From positions 1,984,001-2,048,000 of the forward strand of contig NZ_CP047357.1 in the NCBI RefSeq assembly GCF_030408835.1: 64,000 nt of DNA. The letters are read 5' to 3'. Position 1 is the first letter of the stretch. Each line of letters opens with the position of its first letter. The notes under the pieces were generated by a model. The model had not been told where the DNA came from and did not search any database. It saw only the letters and a list, made by a program, of their open reading frames with translations. The position numbers were made by a program, and so were the translations under genes. The stretch is from Corynebacterium freneyi (GTDB lineage Bacteria > Actinomycetota > Actinomycetes > Mycobacteriales > Mycobacteriaceae). Shown piece by piece: positions 1 through 7,720 of this stretch.

Positions 1-1093
1 ATCGGTGGAGCTGCTCGGCGAGGCGTGCGCGGCGACCGGCGGCATGCTGCTGGCCACCGCGCTGCCCGTGTCCGTGGCCGTGGCGCTGGAGGAAAACGAC
101 GCCGACGAACTCGTCGTCATCGCCGCCCGCACCGGCGAGGAAACCCGCCTGCCCATGCCCGACGCCGTGCCGCCGGCGTACCCGGCCGAAGTCACCGCCA
201 TCGCCGCCGCCGTCGTGGCGCTGCAGCACACCACGCACCTCATCCCCCGCACCGGCTCCGGCCTCACCGTGCGCTGGGCGTCGAACATTCCCGCCGGTCG
301 CGGCCTCGGCGAGCTTCCCGCACTGCAGTCGGCGGTTGCGCTGGCTGCCAACGCCCGCTGGGGCGACCGCGACGACGTGCCCACCCGCGCCCGCCTGGCC
401 GCCGCCCTCCACGAAACGTCGGCGGCCCACTACGGCGGCCACTGGCCGCTGCACCCCTACACCGTGGCCCTGCGCAGCCGTCCCGACTCGGTGCTGACGT
501 GCAACCACTCCGACGAAGCCGTCACCCAGACGCCGCGCCCGGACAACCTGTCGCTGATGGTGGCCTACTCCCCCGACATCACCGGCGCGTCGCCGCAGGT
601 GGAGCGCCACGAGTTCTTCACCGAGGCATGCTCCGCCTTCGGCGTGCCCACCCTCAGCGGCCTGCCCGAGGCACAGCCGCGGGTCCTCGAATGGGTCCGC
701 GCCCGCCGTGAGGTCCAGCCCGACGGCGACGCCCCCACCGTCGGTCGCGCCACCCAGTGGCTCGACGACGCCTCCGGCTGCTCCGACCGCGCCCGCGCCG
801 TGTCCGCCCACCTGCGCCACGGCGACGCCGCCGCCGCAATGGCCGGAGTCTCCCACGACGTCACCGTGCGCGACACCGCCCCGGCGGCCGATTCGCCGCT
901 CGGCCGCGTGGTCGCCTCCCTCGACGGCCATGACGCCGTGGCCCGCTGCTGCCCGGCACCCGGCGCCGCCGTGGTCGTCTGGGCCCACGCCGACGACGCC
1001 GACGACGTCGAAGCCGCCATCCGCCGCGACGGCGGCACCGTCCTGCGCATCACCGACACCGACGCCGGGGCCGTCATCGACTCACCGTTCTGA
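1..1093 (+). CDS. Galactokinase-like GHMP-family protein, 5' end outside the window, probably degenerate
   Basis: The frame is open from the first bases and ends in TGA at 1091-1093, so the N-terminus lies upstream of the window. The start of the visible part (VELLGEACAATGG, then LLATALPVSVAVAL) aligns with the galactokinase signature normally read as NLIGEHTDY followed by a G-x-LP-x-AL stretch. A second match, IPAGRGLGELPALQSAVALA, sits where GHMP kinases have the ATP-binding P-x-G-x-G-L-S-S-S-A loop. Both matches are altered: the His-Thr-Asp-Tyr sugar-binding block is absent and the Ser-Ser-Ser of the phosphate loop is replaced by Gly-Glu-Leu. Galactokinases phosphorylate galactose in the Leloir pathway. 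Here I infer a homologue that has lost or changed that activity. No galT or galE is visible nearby. Confidence 0.6.
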   Translation, partial: SVELLGEACAATGGMLLATALPVSVAVALEENDADELVVIAARTGEETRLPMPDAVPPAYPAEVTAIAAAVVALQHTTHLIPRTGSGLTVRWASNIPAGRGLGELPALQSAVALAANARWGDRDDVPTRARLAAALHETSAAHYGGHWPLHPYTVALRSRPDSVLTCNHSDEAVTQTPRPDNLSLMVAYSPDITGASPQVERHEFFTEACSAFGVPTLSGLPEAQPRVLEWVRARREVQPDGDAPTVGRATQWLDDASGCSDRARAVSAHLRHGDAAAAMAGVSHDVTVRDTAPAADSPLGRVVASLDGHDAVARCCPAPGAAVVVWAHADDADDVEAAIRRDGGTVLRITDTDAGAVIDSPF

Positions 1094-1113
1094 GCCGGGG
1101 CGCTTTCATGCCG

Positions 1114-1221
1114 CCCTAATCGGCAGGCCCGGCGCGCTGCTCTGATCCGCCGGCCGGGCCCGCTGTCCTAATCTGCGGGCCAGGCGCACCCCCCCCTAAT
1201 CCGCCGGCCAGGCGAACAGCA
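1114..1221. repeat. Four degenerate tandem copies of the 3' end of the RNB gene
   Basis: About four imperfect units of 24-28 bp begin near 1117, 1141, 1169 and 1196. Each starts CTAAT or CTGAT and continues with a GC-rich CCGCCGGCCAGGC-like sequence. The last unit is the true end of the RNB reading frame, encoding Ala-Trp-Pro-Ala-Asp-stop on the minus strand. The other three lie downstream of that stop, so the gene end appears to have been copied several times. The opposite (+) gene ends at 1093, so the repeats fill the convergent intergenic space. Confidence 0.55.
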
Positions 1222-2725
1222 CCTCCGCCTCCACGGGATTCGACGGATCGGCGGCGACCAGGCTGACCCGCTGGGCCGTGCCCTCGTCCGGCACGCCCGC
1301 GTCGGTCGTCCCCCGGCACTTGGCGAACACCGGCGGCTCGAACACGAACACCTCGACCTCCTCGCCACGGTCGTGGAGCACCGCGGAGTCGAAGGCATGG
1401 CCCACCCACGGTTCCAACACCACCGCCTCGGTCAGATCCAGGCACGCCCGGTCCACCCGCGACGCCAGCTGCCCCGACGACGCCATCACCGAAATCGCCT
1501 CGTCGACCCCGGCCGTCACCCACCCGGGGACCTCCACCTCCTGCGTGTCGCCGCGCCGGTGAGCCGCGATGGCCAGACAATACTCCAGCCCGAACCGGTC
1601 GATCAGCCGTCGCAACGGGGCCGTCACATGCGCGTACGGGCCACCCACGCCCGAATGCACCGGCACGTCGGACGGTGCGGGGGCCGAACCGTCGTCAAGC
1701 GTCTCCAACCGCTCGTACCCCGAGCCGCGCAACAGGCGCGACGCATCCTTCATCACCGCCATCCCGCGGGTCGAATCCGCGTCGACGCCCGCCAAAAACG
1801 CGCTGACCTCGGCAATGCCCGCATCATCGGGCAGCTCGTACCCCAACGCGCGCGCCGCCACCCGAAACTCCGCCAGCGCAGCCTCCCCCGCCGGCCGCAA
1901 CGTCCGCAACACCCCGACGCCGGCCTCCGCCATCATCTGACCGGCGACCATCCCCGCCAGCAGCGAGATCTCCGAATTGAAATCCATCACCGGCGGCCGC
2001 GCATCCAAGCGCAGCTCCCACCGGCCATCCCCCGTCGGCACCACCGACTGCGACGGCAACCGCAAATTGATCGCTTCACGACGACGCGCCGACCCCTGCC
2101 TGGCCCGCCCAACTTCCGGTAGCAGCGCAATCGACGGATGCGGGACCCCGGCATCGAACGACTCCTGCACCGCGACGTACTCCAGCCGCGCCACCGACCG
2201 CACCAGAGCCGGGAACACGTCGCGCAACGTCGGCTCCCCATCCGCGTCGACGACGATGTCCCAGACGATGGCCGGGCGGTCGACGTCGGGAAGCAAACTG
2301 CCCGCACCCTCCGACAGCGCCGCCGGATGCAGGCGCGTCGGCTCGTCCGGCAGATAAATCGTCTGCCCGCGGCGCATCGACTCGGCCGCCGTCAACGAAT
2401 CCGGCGCGATGAGCCCGCCGACGTCCGCGATCGCGTACAGCACGCGCCAACCGGCGGTGTCGGGGTCGCCAGCGCCCGCGTCGTCGGTGCCAGTGCCCGC
2501 GCCGGCGCCATCCCCGCCCCACGCGCTGATGTGCATCGCCTGATCCAGATCCATGGAGCCGGGCGGGTCGATGGTCACGAACGCGACGTCGCGCAAATCC
2601 TTCCGCGCCGCCCGCCGATCCACCGCAGCCGCGGCATCGGCGTGCACCTCCGGGGCGAACGTCTCCGGCACCCCGAACTCGCGGGCGACGGCACGGAAAT
2701 CGAGGGCGGCCGCAAACAGCTTCAT
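1196..2725 (-). CDS. RNB-domain exoribonuclease (RNase II/R family)
   Basis: The 509-residue product carries the RNB catalytic core. Residues 50-62 contain D-P-P-G-S-M-D-L-D-Q, matching the acidic metal-binding cluster D-x5-D-x-D-Q (D53, D59, D61) used by RNase II/R to hydrolyse single-stranded RNA 3' to 5'. A later block, AHVTAPLRRLIDRF, matches the conserved Y-x-H-F-T-S/A-P-I-R-R-Y region. The N-terminal cold-shock domains of full-length RNase R are missing and no S1 domain is evident, so this is the short actinobacterial form. A Gly/Ala/Asp-rich insert lies at residues 70-92. It is transcribed divergently from the trpB-like gene, with only about 80 bp between the two starts. It probably acts in the cytosol on RNA turnover. 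The product class is secure; the exact substrate is not. Confidence 0.85.
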   Translation of the reverse strand: MKLFAAALDFRAVAREFGVPETFAPEVHADAAAAVDRRAARKDLRDVAFVTIDPPGSMDLDQAMHISAWGGDGAGAGTGTDDAGAGDPDTAGWRVLYAIADVGGLIAPDSLTAAESMRRGQTIYLPDEPTRLHPAALSEGAGSLLPDVDRPAIVWDIVVDADGEPTLRDVFPALVRSVARLEYVAVQESFDAGVPHPSIALLPEVGRARQGSARRREAINLRLPSQSVVPTGDGRWELRLDARPPVMDFNSEISLLAGMVAGQMMAEAGVGVLRTLRPAGEAALAEFRVAARALGYELPDDAGIAEVSAFLAGVDADSTRGMAVMKDASRLLRGSGYERLETLDDGSAPAPSDVPVHSGVGGPYAHVTAPLRRLIDRFGLEYCLAIAAHRRGDTQEVEVPGWVTAGVDEAISVMASSGQLASRVDRACLDLTEAVVLEPWVGHAFDSAVLHDRGEEVEVFVFEPPVFAKCRGTTDAGVPDEGTAQRVSLVAADPSNPVEAEVLFAWPAD

Positions 2726-2805
2726 GTCCGCCCAGCCTAATGGCGATCACGGTCCGCGTCGCCGGATACGCTGAGGTGAACCATCCGCACTACACAGGAG
2801 CACAC

Positions 2806-4230
2806 ATGACCACCCAGGCCCGGCCCGGCACCGACGCCAACGGCGCGAACGGCGCGAACGGCGAGATGACCAAGGCGATTCTCCCCGACTCGGCGCTGCC
2901 GACCCACTGGTACAACCTCGCCGCCGACTTCCCCGAGCCGCTGCCGCCGCACCTCCACCCCGGCACCCGTGAGCCGCTGAAGCCGGAGGAGATGGAGCCG
3001 ATCTTCGCGTCCGGGCTGGTCGAGCAGGAGTTCTCCACCGACCGGTGGATCGAGATCCCCGAGCCGATCCGCGAAATCTACCGCCTGTGGCGTCCGTCGC
3101 CGCTGGGCCGGGCGCGCCGTCTGGAGAAGGAGCTGGGCACCTCCGCCCGCATCTACTACAAGAACGAGTCCGTCTCCCCCATCGGTTCGCACAAGCCGAA
3201 CACGTCGGTGGCGCAGGCGTACTACAACATGCTCGACGGCATCGAGAACCTGACCACCGAGACCGGCGCCGGCCAGTGGGGTGCGTCGCTGGCGTTCGCC
3301 GCCCAGTTCTTCGGCTTGGGCGTCGAGGTGTGGCAGGTGCGTGCGTCGTACGATTCGAAGCCCTACCGCCGCATGCTGATGGAGGTCTACGGCGGTTCGG
3401 TGCACCCGTCGCCGTCGGATCTGACCGAGGCGGGGCGCGCGATGCTGGCGAAGGATCCCGATACCCCGGGTTCGTTGGGCATGGCCGTGTCGGAGGCGAT
3501 CGAGGTCGCGGTCAACGGCAAGAATTCGCGGTACGCCCTGGGCAGCGTGCTCAATCACGTGATGTTGCACCAGACGATCATCGGTCAGGAGGCCGCCGCG
3601 CAGCTGGCCATGTTCGGCGAGACCGGCCCGGATGTCGTGGTCGGTTGCGCCGGCGGCGGGTCGAACCTGGCCGGTTTGACGTTCCCGTTCATCGGGCATT
3701 CGTTGACGGGTTCCGTGCTTGACGACGGCGGCCGTTCCTCCACTTCGACCTCCGCGTCGGGGGCGAAGGGGGATGCGAAGAAGTTCGTGGGAGATGACGC
3801 GCCGCGCATCATCGCCGCAGAGCCCGCCAAGTGCCCGTCGTTGACGAAGGGCGAGTACCGCTACGACCATGGTGATGTGGCGGGGTTGACGCCGCTGCTG
3901 AAGATGCACACCCTGGGCAGCGATTTCGTGCCGGATCCGATTCACGCCGGTGGTCTGCGGTACCACGCGATGGCGCCGATGGTGTCGCACGCCGTGGAGT
4001 TGGGTTTGATGGAGACCACCACGGTGGAGCAGGAGGACGCGTTCGCCGCCGGCGTGCGTTTCGCCCGCTGCGAGGGCACGGTTCCGGCGCCGGAGTCGAA
4101 CCACGCCATCGCCGCCGCATGTGCCGAGGCCGCGAAGTACGAGGGTGAGCCGGGTTCGGGTCCGGCCATTTTGATCGGTCTGTCGGGCAACGGTTTCCTC
4201 GACCTGCCGGCGTACTCGAAGTTCGTTTAG
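2806..4230 (+). CDS. TrpB2-type tryptophan synthase beta-like PLP enzyme
   Basis: ATG 2806 is preceded by an AGGAG ribosome site at 2796-2800, giving 474 residues; the open frame further upstream has no such site. The product matches the TrpB2 subfamily: WRPSPLGRARRLEKELG, then the PLP-lysine region SPIGSHKPNTS with Lys130, and a glycine-rich phosphate loop VGCAGGGSNLAGL. TrpB enzymes make L-tryptophan from serine and indole. TrpB2 proteins are often stand-alone and thought to salvage indole, and no trpA or other trp gene is adjacent here. An insert rich in Ser/Thr/Gly (about residues 305-325) precedes the conserved AEPAKCPSLTKGEYRYD block. A strong hairpin downstream (4381-4418) probably ends the transcript. 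The family is secure; the role as indole-salvaging enzyme is inferred. Confidence 0.88.
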   Translation: MTTQARPGTDANGANGANGEMTKAILPDSALPTHWYNLAADFPEPLPPHLHPGTREPLKPEEMEPIFASGLVEQEFSTDRWIEIPEPIREIYRLWRPSPLGRARRLEKELGTSARIYYKNESVSPIGSHKPNTSVAQAYYNMLDGIENLTTETGAGQWGASLAFAAQFFGLGVEVWQVRASYDSKPYRRMLMEVYGGSVHPSPSDLTEAGRAMLAKDPDTPGSLGMAVSEAIEVAVNGKNSRYALGSVLNHVMLHQTIIGQEAAAQLAMFGETGPDVVVGCAGGGSNLAGLTFPFIGHSLTGSVLDDGGRSSTSTSASGAKGDAKKFVGDDAPRIIAAEPAKCPSLTKGEYRYDHGDVAGLTPLLKMHTLGSDFVPDPIHAGGLRYHAMAPMVSHAVELGLMETTTVEQEDAFAAGVRFARCEGTVPAPESNHAIAAACAEAAKYEGEPGSGPAILIGLSGNGFLDLPAYSKFV

Positions 4231-4270
4231 GCGGTTCGACCCGGTTGCCGCATGCGCCGGGGTCGTTCGC

Positions 4271-4349
4271 CCACCCGCTGAACGTTCCCGGGGTGGTGAA
4301 TCCGGCGGCCGATCCACCCACCGAACGTTCCCGGGGTGGTGAATCCGGC
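4271..4349. repeat. Two-copy direct repeat, 43-bp period
   Basis: Two copies begin at 4271 and 4314. They share CCACCC, then a near-identical core of GAACGTTCCCGGGGTGGTG running into AATCCGGC, with two or three differences at the start. Nothing in them suggests coding. They sit just after the trpB-like stop codon. Confidence 0.7.
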
Positions 4350-4380
4350 CATATCCGAGTGCTGCGGTGATTGAGGTGAG

Positions 4381-4418
4381 GGCCGGGTCGTCGTAAAGCC
4401 AGACACGACGGCCCGGCC
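4381..4418 (+). terminator. Hairpin terminator after the trpB-like gene
   Basis: Arms 4381-4394 and 4405-4418 (14 bp each, one G-T pair) enclose a 10-base loop. The stem is very GC-rich and is followed only by a short TTCC, so it is a rho-independent-like hairpin without a clear T-run, as is common in high-GC actinobacteria. The left arm and loop contain CGTCGTAAAGC, a copy of the recurrent 11-mer described in the findings. Confidence 0.6.
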
Positions 4419-4514
4419 TTCCGCATGCCCGGCCCCCTACACCAGCCGCAACCACTTCCCCCACGCCCGCCACACCCGCCACATCCGACGCGCGCGCCCC
4501 AGAAACGCCCAGAG

Positions 4515-4587
4515 TCGCACAAAACGGGACAGACGACGAGAGGAAAAGCCCAGGTCACGTGAAGCGGGCATGTCCCGTTTTGTGCGA
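4515..4587. repeat. Inverted-repeat element, left copy
   Basis: Perfect 17-bp arms, TCGCACAAAACGGGACA at 4515-4531 and its reverse complement at 4571-4587, enclose a 39-base spacer. A second element of the same design lies at 6070-6141, on the other side of the AbiEi/DUF559-like gene. The spacers of the two elements also share CCCAG-TCAC and an ATGTCCCG run-in, so they are related copies rather than chance palindromes. Confidence 0.85.
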
Positions 4588-4776
4588 TAGAAAATCCTCT
4601 ACGGTTGGGCCGGATTGCGTCCGGGGTCTGATCACGTTCGAGGCGAGGGACATCCGGGGCCGGCGAGACCTGGTCATGCCCGGGGTTGGCAGGATCTGGT
4701 CACGGCCGGGACCTGGTTACGCCGCCATCAGCGCCTCCACCTCGGTCACACCCGACAGATCACACCCCGCGATCCG

Positions 4777-5799
4777 TCATGCGGCACCCGCCCGACGCTG
4801 CCCCGGCGTGCGATAACCCTTCGGCCAACGAGCCCCGGCCCGGACGAAACGCGCCGTCGTCGCATCACCCGCCGCGACCTTCGCCCTCTGCGCCTCCAAA
4901 AACTCACGCACCCGGCGCAGCGCCTCCCCCGACATGATCTGCTCCCACGTCACGCGCAACACGGCCAGCCCCTCGTCGAGAAGCTCCGACTCACGCTTCC
5001 ACTCGTAGAACGAACGCTCATCGGAATCGCCGTACACCCCGAGAAACTTCCCCTTGCCGTGCACCTCGATCATCGCCAACAAACCCCGATAGGCCAGATC
5101 CACGCACCCGATGAACAGCCCGTCAGCGCTGAACACCCGCAACTGCAGCTCCGGCGCCGGCAACCCCGCCTTGATGATCTGGGCGCGCATCAACGACTCC
5201 GCGGCACTGTCGGCGAAACGACTCGCGCACGCGACGACGTCGAGCGCCATCCGCGGATTCGCCGAACGCCCCGCCGCCCGGGCCAAATCAATCTGCGAAT
5301 GCCCCAGCCGCAACGCCGAATCCGCCGTGACCAAACCATGAGCGAACCCGTGCCGCAAAGTCACGTCGGCGACGGTCGCGCCCACCGACGTCACCAACCG
5401 CCCCTCGACGCGCCGCAGGTCCTCCGGGCCCCACGTCAGCTTCCGTTCGTGGATCGCGCCCCGCGTCTGGTAGTTCCTGCGCGTGGGATGCGCGAGTTCG
5501 ATGACGTCGATGCCGGCCGCGGGGTTTTTCGGGTTCGACCGTCCACCATCGCGGTTCGGCGACCGATCGAAGATGTCGAGCCCCCACGCCAGCGCGGCAC
5601 TGCGCCCGACGACGACCATCCCCTCCCTGGAGTCGACGGCGCTGAGATGGGTCACCCGCCGGCGGGCTGTGGTGTCGAGGTCGTGCCACTCGGCGGTCGG
5701 AATGTAGGTGTTCGGGTGCAGTCTGTGCAGCTCGCCGCCCCGCCATTTGCGGGCGAGCGCTTTACGTTCGGATTCCGTGTTCCCCCTGAGAATGTTCAC
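4777..5799 (-). CDS. AbiEi-like / DUF559-type protein (putative restriction-like nuclease fold)
   Basis: The frame is open up to 6051, but the first 84 codons run through tandem repeats. I place the start at GTG 5799 (VNILRGNTESERKALARKW), giving 340 residues. The N-terminal part resembles the winged-helix domain of AbiEi family antitoxin-like proteins, common in corynebacteria. The C-terminal part (about 225-320) reads SAAESLMRAQIIKAGLP, then GCVDLAYRG, then AMIEVHGKGKF. This is the D ... E-x-H-G-K layout of DUF559/VSR-like PD-(D/E)xK nucleases. The gene is isolated and flanked on both sides by matching inverted-repeat elements, which suggests it may have moved as a unit. No AbiEii-type toxin partner is next to it, so antitoxin function is doubtful. 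Family assignment is moderate; biochemical activity is unknown. Confidence 0.6.
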   Translation of the reverse strand: MNILRGNTESERKALARKWRGGELHRLHPNTYIPTAEWHDLDTTARRRVTHLSAVDSREGMVVVGRSAALAWGLDIFDRSPNRDGGRSNPKNPAAGIDVIELAHPTRRNYQTRGAIHERKLTWGPEDLRRVEGRLVTSVGATVADVTLRHGFAHGLVTADSALRLGHSQIDLARAAGRSANPRMALDVVACASRFADSAAESLMRAQIIKAGLPAPELQLRVFSADGLFIGCVDLAYRGLLAMIEVHGKGKFLGVYGDSDERSFYEWKRESELLDEGLAVLRVTWEQIMSGEALRRVREFLEAQRAKVAAGDATTARFVRAGARWPKGYRTPGQRRAGAA

Positions 5800-5946
5800 G
5801 CCCCATTGGACGCGGTCCGGCGGTAATCGGTTCCATCGACTTTCCGACGACCTCAATGTGGGGGTGCCGAAACCGGGTCGCCGAGGCCGGGCGCCACCGA
5901 TTCGAGTGCCGCCGTGACTGCCCAAACCCAACCGGATGCAACCCCC

Positions 5947-6054
5947 GATTCCCGCCCAACGCGACCGCCCGTTACCGACTGGACGCGCCACCGATTCCCG
6001 CCCAACGTGACCGCCCGTTACCGACTGGACGCGCCACCGATTCCCGCCCACGCC
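5947..6054. repeat. 46-bp tandem repeat, about 2.3 copies
   Basis: Units begin at 5947, 5993 and 6039 (GATTCCCGCCCA in each). The first two full copies are nearly identical, with one visible change (AACGCGACC against AACGTGACC); the third is partial. The repeat ends 15 bases before the right inverted-repeat element. Confidence 0.8.
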
Positions 6055-6069
6055 GCAGCAAATTTGCTA

Positions 6070-6141
6070 TCGCACAAAATGGGACAGGGATCGAGACAAA
6101 ACCCCAGCTCACAATCACCGCAAATGTCCCGTTTTGTGCGA
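6070..6141. repeat. Inverted-repeat element, right copy
   Basis: The arms TCGCACAAAATGGGACA (6070-6086, one change from the left element) and TGTCCCGTTTTGTGCGA (6125-6141) enclose a 38-base spacer. Together with 4515-4587 it brackets the AbiEi/DUF559-like gene and its upstream tandem repeat. Confidence 0.85.
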
Positions 6142-6340
6142 TTCCCCCAGAACTGGGGCCAGAGCGACGCAGGGGACTCAAGAGGTGACCGACAGAGCAA
6201 CGCCCTCACCGTCGCTCACGACGACGAGTGGCGAAGGGCGAAAAACGCCGACCACAACGACGAGAGAACCACCAAGGGCGAAAACGCAGGGCCACAACTG
6301 CGCGCGAAACCGGCAGGCGAAAACCGAAGCAAAAGGTGAA

Positions 6341-6780
6341 CGAGCCGGCCTGTGAGCCGGATTCTGTCCCCGCCGCGCCTTTCGGCCTCGGCGGGTGATG
6401 ACCATCCATCTCGACGCACCATCGCTGGGCGCCTGAAGCAGCTGACCCTCGGACTTGGGCGGGCAGCCCTCGGTCGTCCGAGCAGGCACACCGCGCGTGC
6501 GTGGTGCGCCCTCTTGCCTTGCTCCCGGTGGGGTTTACCGAGCCGTCGCAGTCACCTGCGGCGCTGGTGCGCTCTTACCGCACCTTTTCACCCTTACCCG
6601 GTTCGTGCGGACGCATCCGCGCGCCCGGGCGGTTTGTTTTCTGTGGCACTGTCCCGCGGGTCGCCCCGGGTTGCCGTTAGCAACCACCGTGCCCTGTGGA
6701 GTCCGGACTTTCCTCGGCGCCGGGCCGGGCGCTTTGTGCGCTGGTCCCCGTGCCGCGGTCATCTGGCCGACTCGCTCACG
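6341..6780 (-). ncRNA. rnpB: RNase P RNA, bacterial class A
   Basis: The minus strand carries the near-universal rnpB block GAGGAAAGTCCGGACTCCAC followed by AGGGCA (complement of about 6688-6715). Near the 3' end it has ACAGAATCCGGCT-CACAGG-CCGGCTC (complement of 6341-6366). The length of about 440 bases is usual for actinobacteria. RNase P RNA is the ribozyme that trims the 5' leader of tRNA precursors, working with the RnpA protein. The 5' end is set from a TAAAAT -10-like box at 6788-6793 and is accurate to a few bases. The gene lies just downstream of the NIF3/zinc-ribbon/phosphatase operon on the same strand. Confidence 0.93.
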
Positions 6781-6787
6781 TGGGGGG

Positions 6788-6793
6788 ATTTTA
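6788..6793 (-). promoter_or_regulatory. -10 box of rnpB
   Basis: TAAAAT on the minus strand (plus-strand ATTTTA) is the only A/T-rich hexamer in the very GC-rich leader. It sits 8-13 bases upstream of the inferred RNA start. No good -35 hexamer is visible at 16-18 bases upstream. Confidence 0.5.
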
Positions 6794-6919
6794 GCGCACG
6801 CGGGCGGGTGTCTGGTGCGGGGTCTGCTTTACGACGCCCCTCTCCCCGCCGTCGCCCATTTTCCCCGGGTGCATCGGGCATCGGTCGCCCCGGGTACACC
6901 GGTCAGCTCCGGCCGCCGC

Positions 6920-7720
6920 TTACCTCAGGTGGGCGGTGTCGTTGACCAGCGTGACCGAGGTGGGCCCGTCGGCGTAGAACTCGGCGACGGACAGCGACGC
7001 GAGGTCGAGGTGCAGTCGGGTGAACAGTTCGAACCCGGCGCCGAGGCCCTGGCGGAGGATGGATTTGATGGGCGTGACGTGGCTGACCACCAGGAACGTG
7101 CCGGGGCCGAAGTCGTCGGCGATGCGGCGGCGGGCGGCGGCGACGCGGTCGTCGACGGTGCGGAAGGCCTCGCCGCCGGGTGGGGTCAGTTCGGGGTCGG
7201 TGAGCCAGCGGGCGTGGATGTCGGCGTCGCGGGCGGCGGCTTCGCCGAAGGTCAGGCCTTCCCAGGTGCCGAAGTCGGTCTCGCGCAGGTCGTCGTCGAC
7301 GCTGATGCCGAGGCCGAGTTCCACCGCCGCGTATGTCGCGGTTTCCAGGGCGCGGGCCTGCGGGGATGCAATGATGCCGCGGATGTCCCAGTCGCCGGCC
7401 ACCAGCCGGTCGGCGGCGGCGCGTGCTTGGCGGCGGCCGAAGTCCGTCAGGGAGGGGTTCGACGCCGAGCCGCTGTATCGGCGGTCGACGCTCATCGGGG
7501 TTTGGCCGTGGCGCAGCAGCAGCAGTCGCGTGGGTTCGCCGACCGCGCCGGTCCATCCCGGGCTTGCCGACGTCGCCTCCCGGGTGGATCCGCGCTCCGG
7601 TTTCACGGAGCTTGCCGACGTCGCCTCCCTGGTCGATCCACGTTCCGGCTTCTCGGGGGCGCTCATCGCCTGTTCACCGCTCCCAGCTTGCTCACCGCTC
7701 ACCGCTCGCTCACCGCTCAT
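6920..7720 (-). CDS. Histidine phosphatase (phosphoglycerate mutase-like, CobC/acid phosphatase type)
   Basis: The start ATG at 7720 overlaps the stop of the upstream zinc-ribbon gene (ATGA), giving 266 residues. LLLLRHGQTPMSVDRRYSG carries the R-H-G catalytic motif of the histidine phosphatase superfamily, and VVSHVTPIKS supplies the second conserved His. In M. tuberculosis Rv2228c the matching position encodes a fusion of RNase HI with this phosphatase domain. Here the RNase H half is absent, replaced by a 58-residue Ser/Glu/Gly-rich leader that contains a 48-bp DNA repeat (7562-7655). It probably dephosphorylates a small phosphorylated substrate in the cytosol; alpha-ribazole phosphate is the guess suggested by the nearby cobC and cobD genes. 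The fold is secure; the substrate is unknown. Confidence 0.82.
   Translation of the reverse strand: MSGERAVSGEQAGSGEQAMSAPEKPERGSTREATSASSVKPERGSTREATSASPGWTGAVGEPTRLLLLRHGQTPMSVDRRYSGSASNPSLTDFGRRQARAAADRLVAGDWDIRGIIASPQARALETATYAAVELGLGISVDDDLRETDFGTWEGLTFGEAAARDADIHARWLTDPELTPPGGEAFRTVDDRVAAARRRIADDFGPGTFLVVSHVTPIKSILRQGLGAGFELFTRLHLDLASLSVAEFYADGPTSVTLVNDTAHLR
7562..7655. repeat. 48-bp in-frame direct repeat in the phosphatase N-terminus
   Basis: Two copies start at 7562 and 7610 (GCTTGCCGACGTCGCCTCCC, then GGT-GATCC-CG-TCCGG). They encode the repeated peptide K-P-E-R-G-S-T-R-E-A-T-S-A-S in the low-complexity leader. The period is a multiple of three, so copy-number change would keep the frame. 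Confidence 0.75.

Larger units (their letters stand above)
4231..4776. other. Gene-free 546-bp repeat-rich spacer
   Basis: I find no credible gene here. The stretch holds a 43-bp-period direct repeat (4271-4349), a terminator-like hairpin (4381-4418) that includes one GCTTTACGACG motif on its complement, and the first inverted-repeat element (4515-4587). The last 150 bases contain degenerate repeats of a CTGGTCA/CGGGG type (about 4625-4725). Confidence 0.6.
5800..6340. other. Gene-free 541-bp repeat-rich spacer before rnpB
   Basis: Minus-strand translation of 5800-6051 is open but encodes only repeated Gly/Arg-rich sequence from the 46-bp tandem repeat, so I do not count it as coding. The right inverted-repeat element (6070-6141) follows. 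I see nothing structured in 6142-6340 beyond the region downstream of the rnpB 3' end. Confidence 0.5.

Noticed and set aside
4777..5799. A complete type IV (AbiEi/AbiEii) toxin-antitoxin system
   Set aside because: No nucleotidyltransferase toxin gene lies on either side; only the single AbiEi/DUF559-like gene is present.
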